64,000 nt of DNA from Phaeobacter sp. QD34_24 (lineage in GTDB: Bacteria; Pseudomonadota; Alphaproteobacteria; Rhodobacterales; Rhodobacteraceae), in contig NZ_JARCJD010000010.1 in NCBI RefSeq assembly GCF_028890115.1, positions 89,333 through 153,332 on the forward strand, in the 5' to 3' direction. The first letter of the stretch is position 1. Every line of letters starts with the position of its first letter. Position numbers and translations under genes: made by a program. Shown here in pieces: positions 42,288 to 51,876 of the stretch. Under the pieces are notes generated by a model. The model was not told where the DNA came from. It did no database searches and saw only the letters and a program-made list of their open reading frames with translations.

Positions 42288-45200
42288 TCAGCTCAGGAAC
42301 TCGTCCAAGCCGCCGACGACCAGCGTGACTGTCGCCTCTGATGTGGCGCCTTCGGCGTCGGTGATGCTGTAGACGAAACTATCCTCCAGCACATCCCCAT
42401 CGTTCAGCGCCTGGATGTCCGCCGCTGCGGTGGGATCATAGGTGATCAGCCCGGTGTCGGCGTCATAGGACAGGCTGGCGCCATTGGCGCTGACGGCTCC
42501 GTCGAGTGAGAAGACAAAGCTATCGCCATCAAAACCCGTGTCATTCGACAGAAGGTCCGATATCTTGATCGTGGCTATGCTGTCCTCTGTCGCATAGGGG
42601 TGATTGCCCCCAAAGATCTGAGCTTTGATGCCAATAGTTCTGTCTTCATTGCTGTACCAGCTAATGATGAAGCGTCCATCATTGAGAGGAGCAATAGAAC
42701 TATAGATTTGATGGTAGTGTTCGCTTTCGTTAACGAGAACGCTTTCTGTCGCGGGGGTTCCGTCTGCATTGTAGACTTGGGCGTAGGTACCCCCTCTTGA
42801 TGAGTCTGGCGCCGACCAAGTCACCACAAACTGTTCCGCAGACACCCAGGTTACATCGCCATTGTCGGCGTAGTCTGTTGTGCCTGCAACAACAGGTCTA
42901 TAGAACGTAAATTCTTCTGAAGCTGCGGAGCCATCGGGGTTGAAAACCCTTCCAACCATCCGTGCTTCAATGCCTGCATCGGTGGAGATTTCTCGCCAAG
43001 TGACAACAAAAGATCCGTTTTCATTGGCGGAAACCTGGACATTGGACAGGGCTCCCAGATTCGCATCTATTGTTCGAGTGGTAAGTTCGAGATTGGTTAC
43101 GACTTCCTGACCGCTATTGTCGAAGATTTCGGCCTGAACAACGGTTGTTGATCGTCCTGCTCCGATAGTACCCGTAGCCCATAGTGTTATGAATCCACCG
43201 GTCTCAAGCGCTTCAACAGAGACGCCCTGCAGAGCTCCTTGGCCTGGAAAGTCATCAAGATCCATTGCGAATGACTGTCCCAAAATATCGCCATTTGGGC
43301 TGTAGATCCTGCCGTCAAATCCAGAACGCGTCTCGTGGGCACCTGATGGGTAAGTAGTGCCAATAGAGGTGACCAAGATATTGCCGTTGCTCAATCCGGT
43401 GACCCTGAAGCTGGCAAAATCATCCCCCTCAGAGTTGACCAAGGAGATTTCACCGGTTCGGGGAGATCCGTCTGCGTTGAAGATCCGCATTGTTGAACGG
43501 GTATCCACATCGGGGTTATTGGAGCCGTTCGTTCGCCAGACCAACGCAAAGCCGCCATCTTCAAGTTCGGTCAACTCGAATTCATCCAGTCTCCCACCTG
43601 CGTCCTCATTGGCGAGGAACAGCGATCTGACATCGTTCCCTTCTGCATCCACGACACGGACAGCGACGCCAGTTTGGCCGCCACTATTGGCTTTCCAGGC
43701 GGAAACAAAGCCGCCGTCTTTACGCGCGACAACCTGTGGGTGAGGCGAGGTGGCAACCCCGATCCCAGACAGCGTGAACTCACCTTCTCCCTCAATAGCT
43801 TGTAAATTTGAGGGAGCCCCGGTCAGGCGATCATCGATTGCATTGGGGACGGTGATAGGAACTCCATCTGTTCCACCGACCGTCAAAGTAACCGTTGCGG
43901 TGGATGTGTTCCCATTCGCATCCGTCAGTGTGTAAGTGAATGTGTCCTCCAGGGTCTCGCCCGTCCCAAGGGCCTGCACCTCGGCGGAGGCGGTCGGGTC
44001 ATAGAGAACCTCGCCGGTTTCCGCGTTGAAGGTGATTTCGGCGCCAAAGGCGCTGGTGGCGGACACATCCGTCACGGTCAGCTCGGCACCCTCGGCACCG
44101 GTGTCATTGGCAAGCAGCTGGTCAATCGAAATCAGCGAAGCGGTGTTTTGATCCGTAAAGGCTCTTTCGGCCAATTCGCCATTCCCGTCGAAGATGCGAA
44201 TGGTTGTGTCATGGTCACCGGTCTCTGGATTGAGGTCTTGTGAGATGATGGCGAAACCACCCTCCGGCAACGCAACGATTTCAATCTCTCTATGGTGCCC
44301 GCGCTCACCGTCCGGGTCGATTGCGATCTTGTCCGTCAGCGGCTGCCCCTCGGCATCAAAGATGATCACATAGGGAAAGCTGATGTACTCGTAGGTTCCC
44401 GGCACCTTTTCCGCTTCATTCCAGATCACAGCGAAACGCCCATCATCAAGCCATACCTGTTGCAGATCCTTGAAGTAATTGTGTTCAAGATGTCCCGTCA
44501 GAGCCTCTTCTGGCATGGTGTCGACGATCCAGCGATCGACTAAAGTATTGCCGTCCAAGTCCAAGATCTGCGACATCAGGCGCCCGCCATTGTCGATCCA
44601 TGTCAGCGCGATCAGGCCTGCATCATTGACCTCAGCTTCAAGGTGGTAGGGCCTATGTTCAAAACCAGCGGTAACAACCGTTTGGGACAGCTCGTTTCCA
44701 GTCTCATCATAAAACGTCATGAAAGTATGCGCATACGAGCCGTCTTGATGCACGACTGCGAACTGGCCGTCCGGCAGCGCGATAGGAACGTAGAAATATC
44801 CGACGTCAGGAACCGCTGATGATGCAATAACCGACCCGTCTTGGCCCACGACCGAAAACCGCCACTCATCAATAGAGTCAACAAGGCGCCCGTCGCTGCC
44901 GAATACTGGGTCCTGACTTACCTGTGAAATCACAAAGTTGCCGTTGTCGAGGGCCTCGATCCACGGCCCTCTTAGGCCATCGGGGCGATTTCCATCAATC
45001 TCCAATGGCTCGAACAAGGGTGTCCCGCTTGGGTCAAACACCTGCACCCAAGAAGAGAATGGAGCATAGCTATTCGGGCCAGCTATTATGTTGTAACGCC
45101 CATAAGTCCAGGAAACAGCCAGGTTCCCATTTTCAAGAGTGGTGACATTGAGGTCATCAATTCCGACTCCCGTCTCCGCGGTGAACAATTCAATACCACG

Positions 45201-47957
45201 CTCAACCACAGAGCCAGAGGCGTCAAACACGTGCAATCTGATCTGACTCGCAGCGAGAGGATTACCCCGTTCGTCCCTCTCTTCGGTTTCAAAGTGTGAC
45301 ACATAGGCCAAAGCGAACCCGCCGTCGTCCATCCGGGTTGCCCGGTGCTGCCAGGCATATGGACTGTCCGTATGGTATTCAGCGATCAGAAAATCTGAAC
45401 CGACCAGCCTGTCATCCGCGGCCTCTGCCGTACCACCTTGCCCTGTGACGGTCACGTTGACGGTTGCGGTGTCGCTGTTGCCGTTGGCGTCGGTCACCGT
45501 GTAGGTGAAACTATCCGTGAAGACCTCTCCATCCGTCAGATGCCGCAGGGCATCTTCACTGTTGTAGGTGATATTCGTCCCGTCAAAGCTGATCGCCACG
45601 CCCGATGCGCTGGTTGCGGAGACCTGGTAGGTCGCGGTGCCAAAGCCCATGGAGGTGTCATTGGCCAGAAGGCTCGCCAGCGAGATCTGGAGAGGGTCTT
45701 CGGAGGCGGTTGCGACCCGGTCATCCGACAGAACAATCTCATAGAGCCTTTCAACGACCGAGCGATCGCTGATGTCCAGGGTGACCCCATCTCCCGCAAA
45801 GTAGAGGAACTCGATATTGCGCAACTGGTCGATGCCGAAGTCGGACACGTCCGTCGAAACAGCGCTCACCTGGACGGTGCTGCCGTTGACTGCCTTGATG
45901 TAGTAATCTGAAAAGCTGCCGCTGAAGGCGGCCCAATCCGTTCCCGTGCGGCCGTCCAGCCGGTCGTTGCCCGCGCCGCCGACAATGTAGTCAGAGGCTG
46001 TGCCGCCATAGACCTGATCATCGCCCGCTCCGGCATGGACCGTCGCGTCTCCGCTGCCGAGGCGGATGGTGTCCCTGCCAGCACCGCTGTCGATTACAGC
46101 GGTGCCGTCCCCCGCTACGATGCTGTCATTGCCTGCGCCGGTGGTCACGGTGCTGTTGAACTCTTCGCCGCCTCTGCTCAGGCGAATGGTATTGCGACCG
46201 TCGCCAGTCAGAATGGTCACCTCGCCCTCACCGGTCACGATACGGTTGTTGCCATCTCCGACCTCGACCAGGGCCGTCCCCTCGCCGACAGTGATCCGGT
46301 TGTTGCCGTCTCCAGCGGCGACGCTGGCACTGCCATCGCCTGTGTCGACCCGGTTGTCACCATCGCCCAGGGAAACCGTGACCTCGCCGTCGTCGGTCTT
46401 GATCTGGTTGTTCCCATCCCCGGCGGTGATCACATGGATGCCCTCGCTGGCGGTTACCCTGTTGCGGCCTTCGCCAACGGAGATTTCGCTGCTGCCGTCG
46501 CCCAGGCGAATATCGTCGTCACCGCCAAGGGCAGACAGGACAAGATCGCCATTGCCCAGGGACACCCGGTTCGTGCCGGCTCCGGCGAAGATCGTATAGG
46601 TGCCGTCGCGCAGGGTGATGGAATCGTTGCCATCTCCGACGGCAATCTCGAAGATGCCATGTCCTGCAGTGATCCGGTTCTGACCCGCCCCGGCATCGAC
46701 GACCATGGTCCCATCGCCAAGACGGATGTTGTCAGTCCCATCGCCGGTGACGATACTCATGTCACCCGATCCAGCGGTGATGCGGTTGTTGCCCCCCAGG
46801 GAGGAAAAGTCGAGCGTGCCATCCGAAACGGTAATCTGATCGTTTCCGGTTCCCGATGTTATAGTGAACGTGCCGGCGCCCAGCGTTGCGCGATTGTTGC
46901 CGTCGCCAAGATGCAACTCGGCCTCGGCGTCGCCGATACGGAGTTGATCATTTCCGCTGCCTGTGGTGACAAGAAACTGGCCGTCACCCGTTGTAATGCG
47001 GTTGCTGCCATCGCCTGCGTCGATTTGGCTGGTACCGTCTCCGATCTTGATCTGATCGTCGCCCTCTTCGGCGGTGATGACAAAGTCGCCATCTCCCGCG
47101 GTGATCTGGTTCTTCCCGCCACCGGCATCGATCCGGCCCGTGCCATCGCCCATCTTGATCTGGTCGGCTCCGCCGCCGGCGGTCACCACAAGGTTGCCGT
47201 CGCCAGCATATATCCGATTGCTGCCTTCCCCGGCTGAAACGGTGCTGTTTCCATTCCCCAACCGAACGGAATCATTGTCCTTGCCCACCGCAATCTCGTA
47301 GGAGCCATCCCCGGCCCTGATCATGTTGCGACCGTCCCCGGCCAGGATCGTACCGCTGCCGTCGCCCAAGGTTATACTGTCGTGCCCGTCGCCAGAGGTT
47401 ATCTCGACCTCGCCATCGCCAACGGTGATCTTGTTGTTTCCCGCTCCGGCATTGATGCTGTGCTGGCCGTCGCTCAGCCTGATCTGGTCATCCTGATCCC
47501 CGGTTTCGATGTCGGTGTTGCCGAGCGCGGTAATCCGGTTGCGCCCACCCCCTGCGCGGATCAGATTGAAGCCAGCGCCAACGGAGATATTGTCATCGTG
47601 CGCGCCGCTCTCGATCTGGTTGTCACCATCGCCGACAGTGATCCTGTTCTTGCCGTCGCCTGCGGTGATGATGTTGTTGCCATCGGCCACCGAGATCGTA
47701 TTGCCGCCATCCCCGGTGGTGATGTCATTGTCGCCGGAGCCAGCCCTGACCTGGTTGCGACCATCGCCAAGCACGACCTGGTTGGCGCCATCGCCGAGGC
47801 TGACACGGTTGTTGCCGTCCCCGGCCTGCACAAGATTGTCGCCATCGCCAACCGTGACCACATTGTTGCCATCCAGGGCAGAAATGTCGTGATCGTCATC
47901 TCCCAGCACAATCCTGTCGCCGCGAGCCGTGCCCAAGATAATCGTCTTGTCCGCCAT
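42288..47957 (-). CDS. Giant repeat protein: N-terminal RTX-like beta-roll plus cadherin/VCBS-like domains
   Basis: An 1889-residue, acidic, Cys-poor protein with no Sec signal, probably secreted by a type I system. Residues 22-164 are nonapeptide units of the form x-N-x-I-x-x-G-D-G. Residues 165-596 are 12 copies of a 36-residue super-repeat of four different nonapeptides. Residues about 597-672 are more canonical calcium-binding units (GAGNDRLDG), then the usual post-RTX segment (TDWAAFSGSFSDYYI). Three cadherin/VCBS-like domains follow at about 745-838, 1270-1362 and 1790-1886 (FTYTVTDANGNSDTATVNVTV and variants). Between them lie long stretches of 50-60-residue repeats with DGGFVxxW and FDxxG motifs. 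The C-terminus ends GGLDEFLS. The beta-roll is at the N-terminus, the reverse of most RTX proteins. No transport genes are adjacent. It may be an adhesin or surface protein. Confidence 0.85.
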   Translation of the reverse strand: MADKTIILGTARGDRIVLGDDDHDISALDGNNVVTVGDGDNLVQAGDGNNRVSLGDGANQVVLGDGRNQVRAGSGDNDITTGDGGNTISVADGNNIITAGDGKNRITVGDGDNQIESGAHDDNISVGAGFNLIRAGGGRNRITALGNTDIETGDQDDQIRLSDGQHSINAGAGNNKITVGDGEVEITSGDGHDSITLGDGSGTILAGDGRNMIRAGDGSYEIAVGKDNDSVRLGNGNSTVSAGEGSNRIYAGDGNLVVTAGGGADQIKMGDGTGRIDAGGGKNQITAGDGDFVITAEEGDDQIKIGDGTSQIDAGDGSNRITTGDGQFLVTTGSGNDQLRIGDAEAELHLGDGNNRATLGAGTFTITSGTGNDQITVSDGTLDFSSLGGNNRITAGSGDMSIVTGDGTDNIRLGDGTMVVDAGAGQNRITAGHGIFEIAVGDGNDSITLRDGTYTIFAGAGTNRVSLGNGDLVLSALGGDDDIRLGDGSSEISVGEGRNRVTASEGIHVITAGDGNNQIKTDDGEVTVSLGDGDNRVDTGDGSASVAAGDGNNRITVGEGTALVEVGDGNNRIVTGEGEVTILTGDGRNTIRLSRGGEEFNSTVTTGAGNDSIVAGDGTAVIDSGAGRDTIRLGSGDATVHAGAGDDQVYGGTASDYIVGGAGNDRLDGRTGTDWAAFSGSFSDYYIKAVNGSTVQVSAVSTDVSDFGIDQLRNIEFLYFAGDGVTLDISDRSVVERLYEIVLSDDRVATASEDPLQISLASLLANDTSMGFGTATYQVSATSASGVAISFDGTNITYNSEDALRHLTDGEVFTDSFTYTVTDANGNSDTATVNVTVTGQGGTAEAADDRLVGSDFLIAEYHTDSPYAWQHRATRMDDGGFALAYVSHFETEERDERGNPLAASQIRLHVFDASGSVVERGIELFTAETGVGIDDLNVTTLENGNLAVSWTYGRYNIIAGPNSYAPFSSWVQVFDPSGTPLFEPLEIDGNRPDGLRGPWIEALDNGNFVISQVSQDPVFGSDGRLVDSIDEWRFSVVGQDGSVIASSAVPDVGYFYVPIALPDGQFAVVHQDGSYAHTFMTFYDETGNELSQTVVTAGFEHRPYHLEAEVNDAGLIALTWIDNGGRLMSQILDLDGNTLVDRWIVDTMPEEALTGHLEHNYFKDLQQVWLDDGRFAVIWNEAEKVPGTYEYISFPYVIIFDAEGQPLTDKIAIDPDGERGHHREIEIVALPEGGFAIISQDLNPETGDHDTTIRIFDGNGELAERAFTDQNTASLISIDQLLANDTGAEGAELTVTDVSATSAFGAEITFNAETGEVLYDPTASAEVQALGTGETLEDTFTYTLTDANGNTSTATVTLTVGGTDGVPITVPNAIDDRLTGAPSNLQAIEGEGEFTLSGIGVATSPHPQVVARKDGGFVSAWKANSGGQTGVAVRVVDAEGNDVRSLFLANEDAGGRLDEFELTELEDGGFALVWRTNGSNNPDVDTRSTMRIFNADGSPRTGEISLVNSEGDDFASFRVTGLSNGNILVTSIGTTYPSGAHETRSGFDGRIYSPNGDILGQSFAMDLDDFPGQGALQGVSVEALETGGFITLWATGTIGAGRSTTVVQAEIFDNSGQEVVTNLELTTRTIDANLGALSNVQVSANENGSFVVTWREISTDAGIEARMVGRVFNPDGSAASEEFTFYRPVVAGTTDYADNGDVTWVSAEQFVVTWSAPDSSRGGTYAQVYNADGTPATESVLVNESEHYHQIYSSIAPLNDGRFIISWYSNEDRTIGIKAQIFGGNHPYATEDSIATIKISDLLSNDTGFDGDSFVFSLDGAVSANGASLSYDADTGLITYDPTAAADIQALNDGDVLEDSFVYSITDAEGATSEATVTLVVGGLDEFLS
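46170..47465 (-). repeat. Twelve 108-bp (36-residue) super-repeats in the giant gene
   Basis: Residues 165-596 divide without gaps into 12 blocks of 36 residues. Each block has four nonapeptides in fixed order: T/S-x-x-I-x-A-G-x-G; x-N-R-I-T-A-G-D-G; x-F-x-I-x-x-G-x-G; x-D-x-I-x-L-G-D-G. Copies differ in sequence but keep the order, so the 36-residue unit, not the nonapeptide, is the unit of duplication. Confidence 0.88.
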
Positions 47958-48384
47958 TTCTAAATCCCAACCTCAAAACACATCCCTGAATTGAATGGGC
48001 TGGGCTGTCGGCAATCTCAAGATTTACCTCTTTAAAATACAGGCAAAATCAATTTCTTAACGATGGCAGCTGCAGGGGTGGCGCAGGCCAGCTCCAAGGA
48101 AAAAGGCTCTTTATGAGCCTATTTTCGCGCTTTGCCCTGCGATACCCGCAGCTCCTGCTGCCCCTGAACGCAATCTGTAGAATTGAGTGCGTTCCTGCCT
48201 TAAAACCGTGGGTGCCAACGGAGTGATGTCGCCACAGTCGTCGTGGTCCGGCACTCAGGTTGTCGCGCACGCCATAGGTCGTCGGCGGATGATGCGCCGG
48301 TTTGATGGGCACTGCGATGGGCCTAGGCCACACGCTCTTATTCAAGAGTTGCTTCAGTTCATGCCATCACGATAGTCTCCGACC
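47958..48384. other. 427-bp gap upstream of the giant gene
   Basis: This divergent gap between the giant gene and an MFS gene is less GC-rich than its surroundings. It contains a hairpin AGGCTC/GAGCCT (48104-48120) that on the minus strand is followed by TTTTTCC, looking like a small terminator, and a weaker dyad AACGCA/TGCGTT near 48170-48200. A minus-strand transcript ending near 48100 is possible, but I see no convincing gene to produce it. The promoters of both flanking genes must lie here. Confidence 0.5.
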
Positions 48385-49677
48385 ATGGCGGCACGAGACC
48401 CCCAACCACAGACGGGGACGCTTGTCCTTTTGTCCTGCCTGATGACGGTGGCGCAGCTGGACCGACAGATCCTGTCGCTGCAACTCGACCAAATCGGGCA
48501 GGAGTTCGCTTTGTCGGACACGCAGCTTGGCTTGCTGTCCGGCTTTGCCTTTGCCGTCGTCTTCGTGCTCTGCGGTTTTCCGGTGGCGCGGCTGGCGGCG
48601 ACCGGGTCGCGGCGCGGGCTGATCGCGGTCGCCGCGGCGGTCTGGAGCCTGTTTACCATCGTCACCGCCATGGCACAGGGCTTTGGCCATCTCTTGCTGG
48701 CGCGGATTGGCGTGGCCGCCGGAGAAAGCGGGTCCATCGCGCCGGCCCATTCGGTGATCTCGGACAGGTTCAGCGAGGAGCGGCGCAGTTCGGCCATGGC
48801 GGCCTTTGCCGCAGGCGCGAACCTTGGTGTCCTGCTGGCCTTTCTGATCGGCGGGGTCGTGGGGCAGATCTATGGCTGGCGCATGGCCTTTGTCTGCGCA
48901 GGGCTGCCCGGGCTGGGTCTGGCACTGGTCTTCTGGCGATACGGCCCGCGCGATACCCCCGGGGTCGAGGTCTCCTCCACGCCTGTCCTGATCTTTGAAA
49001 CCTGGACCACACTGCGGGCGCATGCCGGTCTGTGGCACGCCATGTGGGGGATGGCGGCAACCGGGATTGCGACCTTCGGCTCGTTGAGCTGGACGCCCAC
49101 CATCATCCTTCGCAATCATGACTTGAACCAGGCGCAGGTGGGGGTGTTTCTGGCCGTCACCGCCGGGATCATCGGTGGCCTGGGCACGTTTTTCAGCGGG
49201 CGGCTGGCCGATCGGCTGGGGCGGCAGAGGCCCTGGCTGCGGATCGGTGTGGTTCTGGGTGCGATCCTGCTGGCCAAGCCCATGGTCATGGTGTTTCTGC
49301 TGGCGGCTGACCGGGCGGTGGCGCTGACCGCGCTGGTCGGCAGCACCAGCCTTGCCGCCGCCTTCTGGGGCCCGACCTTTGCCTATGCGCATGCCCAGGT
49401 GCCCTCGCATATGCGGCCGATGGTGACGGCGATGTTCCTGTTCCTGTTCAATCTCGTGGGGCTGGGCCTCGGGCCGACGCTGGTTGGTGTGGTCTCGGAC
49501 CTGCTGGCAGAGCGGGGCGTTGCCCGGCCGCTGGCGGGGTCACTGATCGGCGTGCATCTGCTTGGGCTATGGGGCGCGTGGCACTATTGGCGGGTGATCC
49601 GGTTCATCCGGGCCAGGGGCTATGCCGTTCCGCTTAGTGCGCCGCCTTCAGCCGCGCTGAATCTTCCGGGTCGTTGA
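48385..49677 (+). CDS. MFS-family transporter
   Basis: A 430-residue protein with 12 membrane helices. It begins TLVLLSCLMTVAQLDRQILSLQLDQIGQEFALSDTQLGLLSGFAFAVVFVLCGFPVARLAATGSRRGLIAVAAAVWSLFTI, close to the spinster-like/ACS-type MFS proteins, which carry D-R in helix 1 and move organic anions or lipophilic compounds. The second half contains GRLADRLGRQRPWLRIG. The substrate is not known. It is convergent with the alkB-like gene, overlapping its 3' end by 44 bp. Confidence 0.92.
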   Translation: MAARDPQPQTGTLVLLSCLMTVAQLDRQILSLQLDQIGQEFALSDTQLGLLSGFAFAVVFVLCGFPVARLAATGSRRGLIAVAAAVWSLFTIVTAMAQGFGHLLLARIGVAAGESGSIAPAHSVISDRFSEERRSSAMAAFAAGANLGVLLAFLIGGVVGQIYGWRMAFVCAGLPGLGLALVFWRYGPRDTPGVEVSSTPVLIFETWTTLRAHAGLWHAMWGMAATGIATFGSLSWTPTIILRNHDLNQAQVGVFLAVTAGIIGGLGTFFSGRLADRLGRQRPWLRIGVVLGAILLAKPMVMVFLLAADRAVALTALVGSTSLAAAFWGPTFAYAHAQVPSHMRPMVTAMFLFLFNLVGLGLGPTLVGVVSDLLAERGVARPLAGSLIGVHLLGLWGAWHYWRVIRFIRARGYAVPLSAPPSAALNLPGR

Positions 49678-50776
49678 AGTTGATCCGTGACGGCTGGTGA
49701 TCGACCGCCTCCAGAAGTCTTGGGTTCATCACGTGAAACCACACCGGCGGCACCAGCATCATGCAGAACAGGCCCGGAATACCGGCGGGAAGCTGCGGTG
49801 TGCCCTCGATATGCGACAGGGTCTGAAACGGGCGCTGCGCGTTGGCGTGGTGATCCGAATGGCGCTGCAGATTGAAGAACAGCAGGTTCGAGAAGAGATA
49901 GCTGGAACTCCAGGAATGTTTGGGCTGGCAGGGTTCGCGCCGTCCGCCGATCATTTCGCGCAGCAGTCCGTAATGGGCGGTGTAGTTGGCCATGGTGATC
50001 GAGAACCAGGCCACTACACTGTGCAGCAGGAAGAACGGCACCGCCTTGGCGCCAAACGCCGCCACCAATCCCGCCAACAGGATCAGAGACAGCGCCCAGC
50101 TGCGCAGCAAATCGTTGCGCAGGCTCAGCCAGGGCAGACCGCGCCTGCGCAGCCGGTTGCCCTCTTTTTCCAGGGCGCCGAGAAAGACCCCGGGCATTTC
50201 ACGCAGGGCAAAGCGGTAGATGCTCTCGTTGTAGCGTGCGCTGGCAGGGTCTTCAGGGGTGGCGACCTTCTTGTGGTGGCCGACATTGTGCTCCACCCCG
50301 AAATGACCATAGGCCAGCAGGGCCAGCGCCAAATGGGCCATCCGCTGATCTATCTGCGCGCGAGCGTGGCCCAGCTCATGCGCGACCAGGACCAGCAGCG
50401 AATGCACGAACCCCATGCCGACGGTAAATAGGAGCCACTGCAGCGGGCCGAAATCCGCCCGCGTGGCAAGCGCGGTCGCGGCGACCACGCCCAAGGCATA
50501 GCTCGGTACGATCAGATGCATCAGCCGCCGATAGAAGGGATCGCTCTCCAGTGCCGCGACTGCCTCGGGCGGCACATTGCGGGTGTCGCGCCCGATCAGG
50601 TGGTCGGCCACCGGCGCCACTCCGAACAGCAGCGCCAGCGGGATGATGGCGAGGCCCCAGACCGGCAAGCCAAGCGCCTGCAGCCCCAGCAACAGAGGGG
50701 CTACCATCGGCGGCAGAAAACCGACCATCCACAAGGCGCGGCGCGGGTCGGCATGGGCCTCGGGTGGTCTTGTCAT
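49634..50776 (-). CDS. AlkB-type membrane di-iron monooxygenase (alkane hydroxylase-like)
   Basis: A 380-residue membrane enzyme from the ATG at 50776. The three His boxes of AlkB are complete: HELGH (133-137), EHNVGHH (162-168) and LQRHSDHH (303-310). The fourth family motif NYxEHYGL reads NYTAHYGL (264-271), with Ala in place of the usual Glu. AlkB enzymes hydroxylate the terminal carbon of alkanes or related chains using O2 and rubredoxin; no rubredoxin or reductase gene is nearby. Its start overlaps the stop of an unknown membrane protein gene by 4 bp. The substrate may well be something other than an alkane. Confidence 0.9.
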   Translation of the reverse strand: MTRPPEAHADPRRALWMVGFLPPMVAPLLLGLQALGLPVWGLAIIPLALLFGVAPVADHLIGRDTRNVPPEAVAALESDPFYRRLMHLIVPSYALGVVAATALATRADFGPLQWLLFTVGMGFVHSLLVLVAHELGHARAQIDQRMAHLALALLAYGHFGVEHNVGHHKKVATPEDPASARYNESIYRFALREMPGVFLGALEKEGNRLRRRGLPWLSLRNDLLRSWALSLILLAGLVAAFGAKAVPFFLLHSVVAWFSITMANYTAHYGLLREMIGGRREPCQPKHSWSSSYLFSNLLFFNLQRHSDHHANAQRPFQTLSHIEGTPQLPAGIPGLFCMMLVPPVWFHVMNPRLLEAVDHQPSRINFNDPEDSARLKAAH

Positions 50777-51876
50777 GGTATCTCCTTTGCCAGCGGTGTT
50801 GACCGCGACGGCGCCGGGCGGCGCGCGTAGAAGGCCGCGAAGGCCAGCATCGCGACGCTGAGCCAGGGTGCAAATGCGCCCCCGATCAGGAACCCCAGCG
50901 TATAGCATGGGGCCAGCACCGAAGCCGCCAGGGCCGCCTGGCGGGTCGGGCCAAGGATCAGCAGCACCGGAAACAGGGCTCCGATCACAAAGACAAAGCC
51001 GCGATAGATCAACTCTCCGATGAGGCGCAGCGCCTCGGGAGAGATCGCCAGCGCGCCAAGGTGCAGCGCCGCGATGGCGGCCACCGCGCCAAGGCCAAGG
51101 ATCTGCCGGTGCGATAGCCGCCAGGTCACCATGTCAAGCTCGACCAGATGCGCCGCGGTGGTGAAGCCGGTCTGCACCATCACCAGCAACGCGACGGCGG
51201 CGACCGCCGGATGCGACAGCCCGCCTGCCGACAGAAGCCCGACGAAGGCATCCATGCCCAGATAGACGCCGCACAGAAGCGCTGTGAACAGGAGCATGAA
51301 ACCGATCAGAAAGGCCCGCTTCGGACTTGCGGCCCGGGCAAATGCGCGGTGAAAGGTCAGATCGAAATAGGGCGCCAACAGGAACCCCAGCGCCAGCGGT
51401 GCGATCTGGTGGACAAAGGGGCGCAATGGCGCGGTGGCGACCGGCTCCGGCACAGGAGGTAGCACAGGATCCAGCCCGATAAAGACAAACAGCGCGGCGC
51501 TCAGCGCCAGGACGCCCCCCGACAGCGTGATCAGACGCCCGCGCAGCACAAGGCACAGCGCTGTCATCAGCACAAATCCCGCCAGCGGACGCGGATCCTC
51601 CAGCATCAGCGACAGCCAGATCGCAAAGACCACATGATAGCCTGCCACGAGCGCCGAGAACCCGCGTGCCCAGCCGTGAAACCGCTGCAAGAAGGCCTGC
51701 CGCGCCTCTTCACGCCAGGCAAAGCCGAACAGCGTCGCGCCCAGGACGTTGAAGACCAGGAAAACCCAAAAACTGACCGCGCCGAACTCCAGATAGAGCA
51801 GCACCGGGAAGAAGCCTCCGATGCACCAGAACCATGCACAGGCGAGAAACGCCGCCGTCCCAAGATCGCGCATCAT
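50773..51876 (-). CDS. Unknown polytopic membrane protein in the alkB-like operon
   Basis: A 367-residue protein with about ten hydrophobic segments; I do not recognise the family. A central conserved-looking stretch with His and acidic residues inside the membrane region reads HQIAPLALGFLLAPYFDLTFHRAFARAASPKRAFLIGFMLLF. The N-terminus is hydrophobic without a cleavable signal. Overlaps of 4 bp with both the alkB-like gene downstream and the hotdog-like gene upstream show tight coupling. It could transport the substrate or assist the monooxygenase. No function is claimed. Confidence 0.8.
   Translation of the reverse strand: MMRDLGTAAFLACAWFWCIGGFFPVLLYLEFGAVSFWVFLVFNVLGATLFGFAWREEARQAFLQRFHGWARGFSALVAGYHVVFAIWLSLMLEDPRPLAGFVLMTALCLVLRGRLITLSGGVLALSAALFVFIGLDPVLPPVPEPVATAPLRPFVHQIAPLALGFLLAPYFDLTFHRAFARAASPKRAFLIGFMLLFTALLCGVYLGMDAFVGLLSAGGLSHPAVAAVALLVMVQTGFTTAAHLVELDMVTWRLSHRQILGLGAVAAIAALHLGALAISPEALRLIGELIYRGFVFVIGALFPVLLILGPTRQAALAASVLAPCYTLGFLIGGAFAPWLSVAMLAFAAFYARRPAPSRSTPLAKEIP

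Noticed and set aside
46035..47237. A 400-codon plus-strand open frame opposite the beta-roll repeats
   Set aside because: Its repeated pattern (V-x-x-D-P-V-V) is the reverse complement of the GDG repeats. The sense frame matches a known fold.
48049..48345. A 98-codon minus-strand frame upstream of the giant gene
   Set aside because: Composition is Arg/Pro/Trp-rich and looks random. A hairpin with T-run lies within its 3' part.
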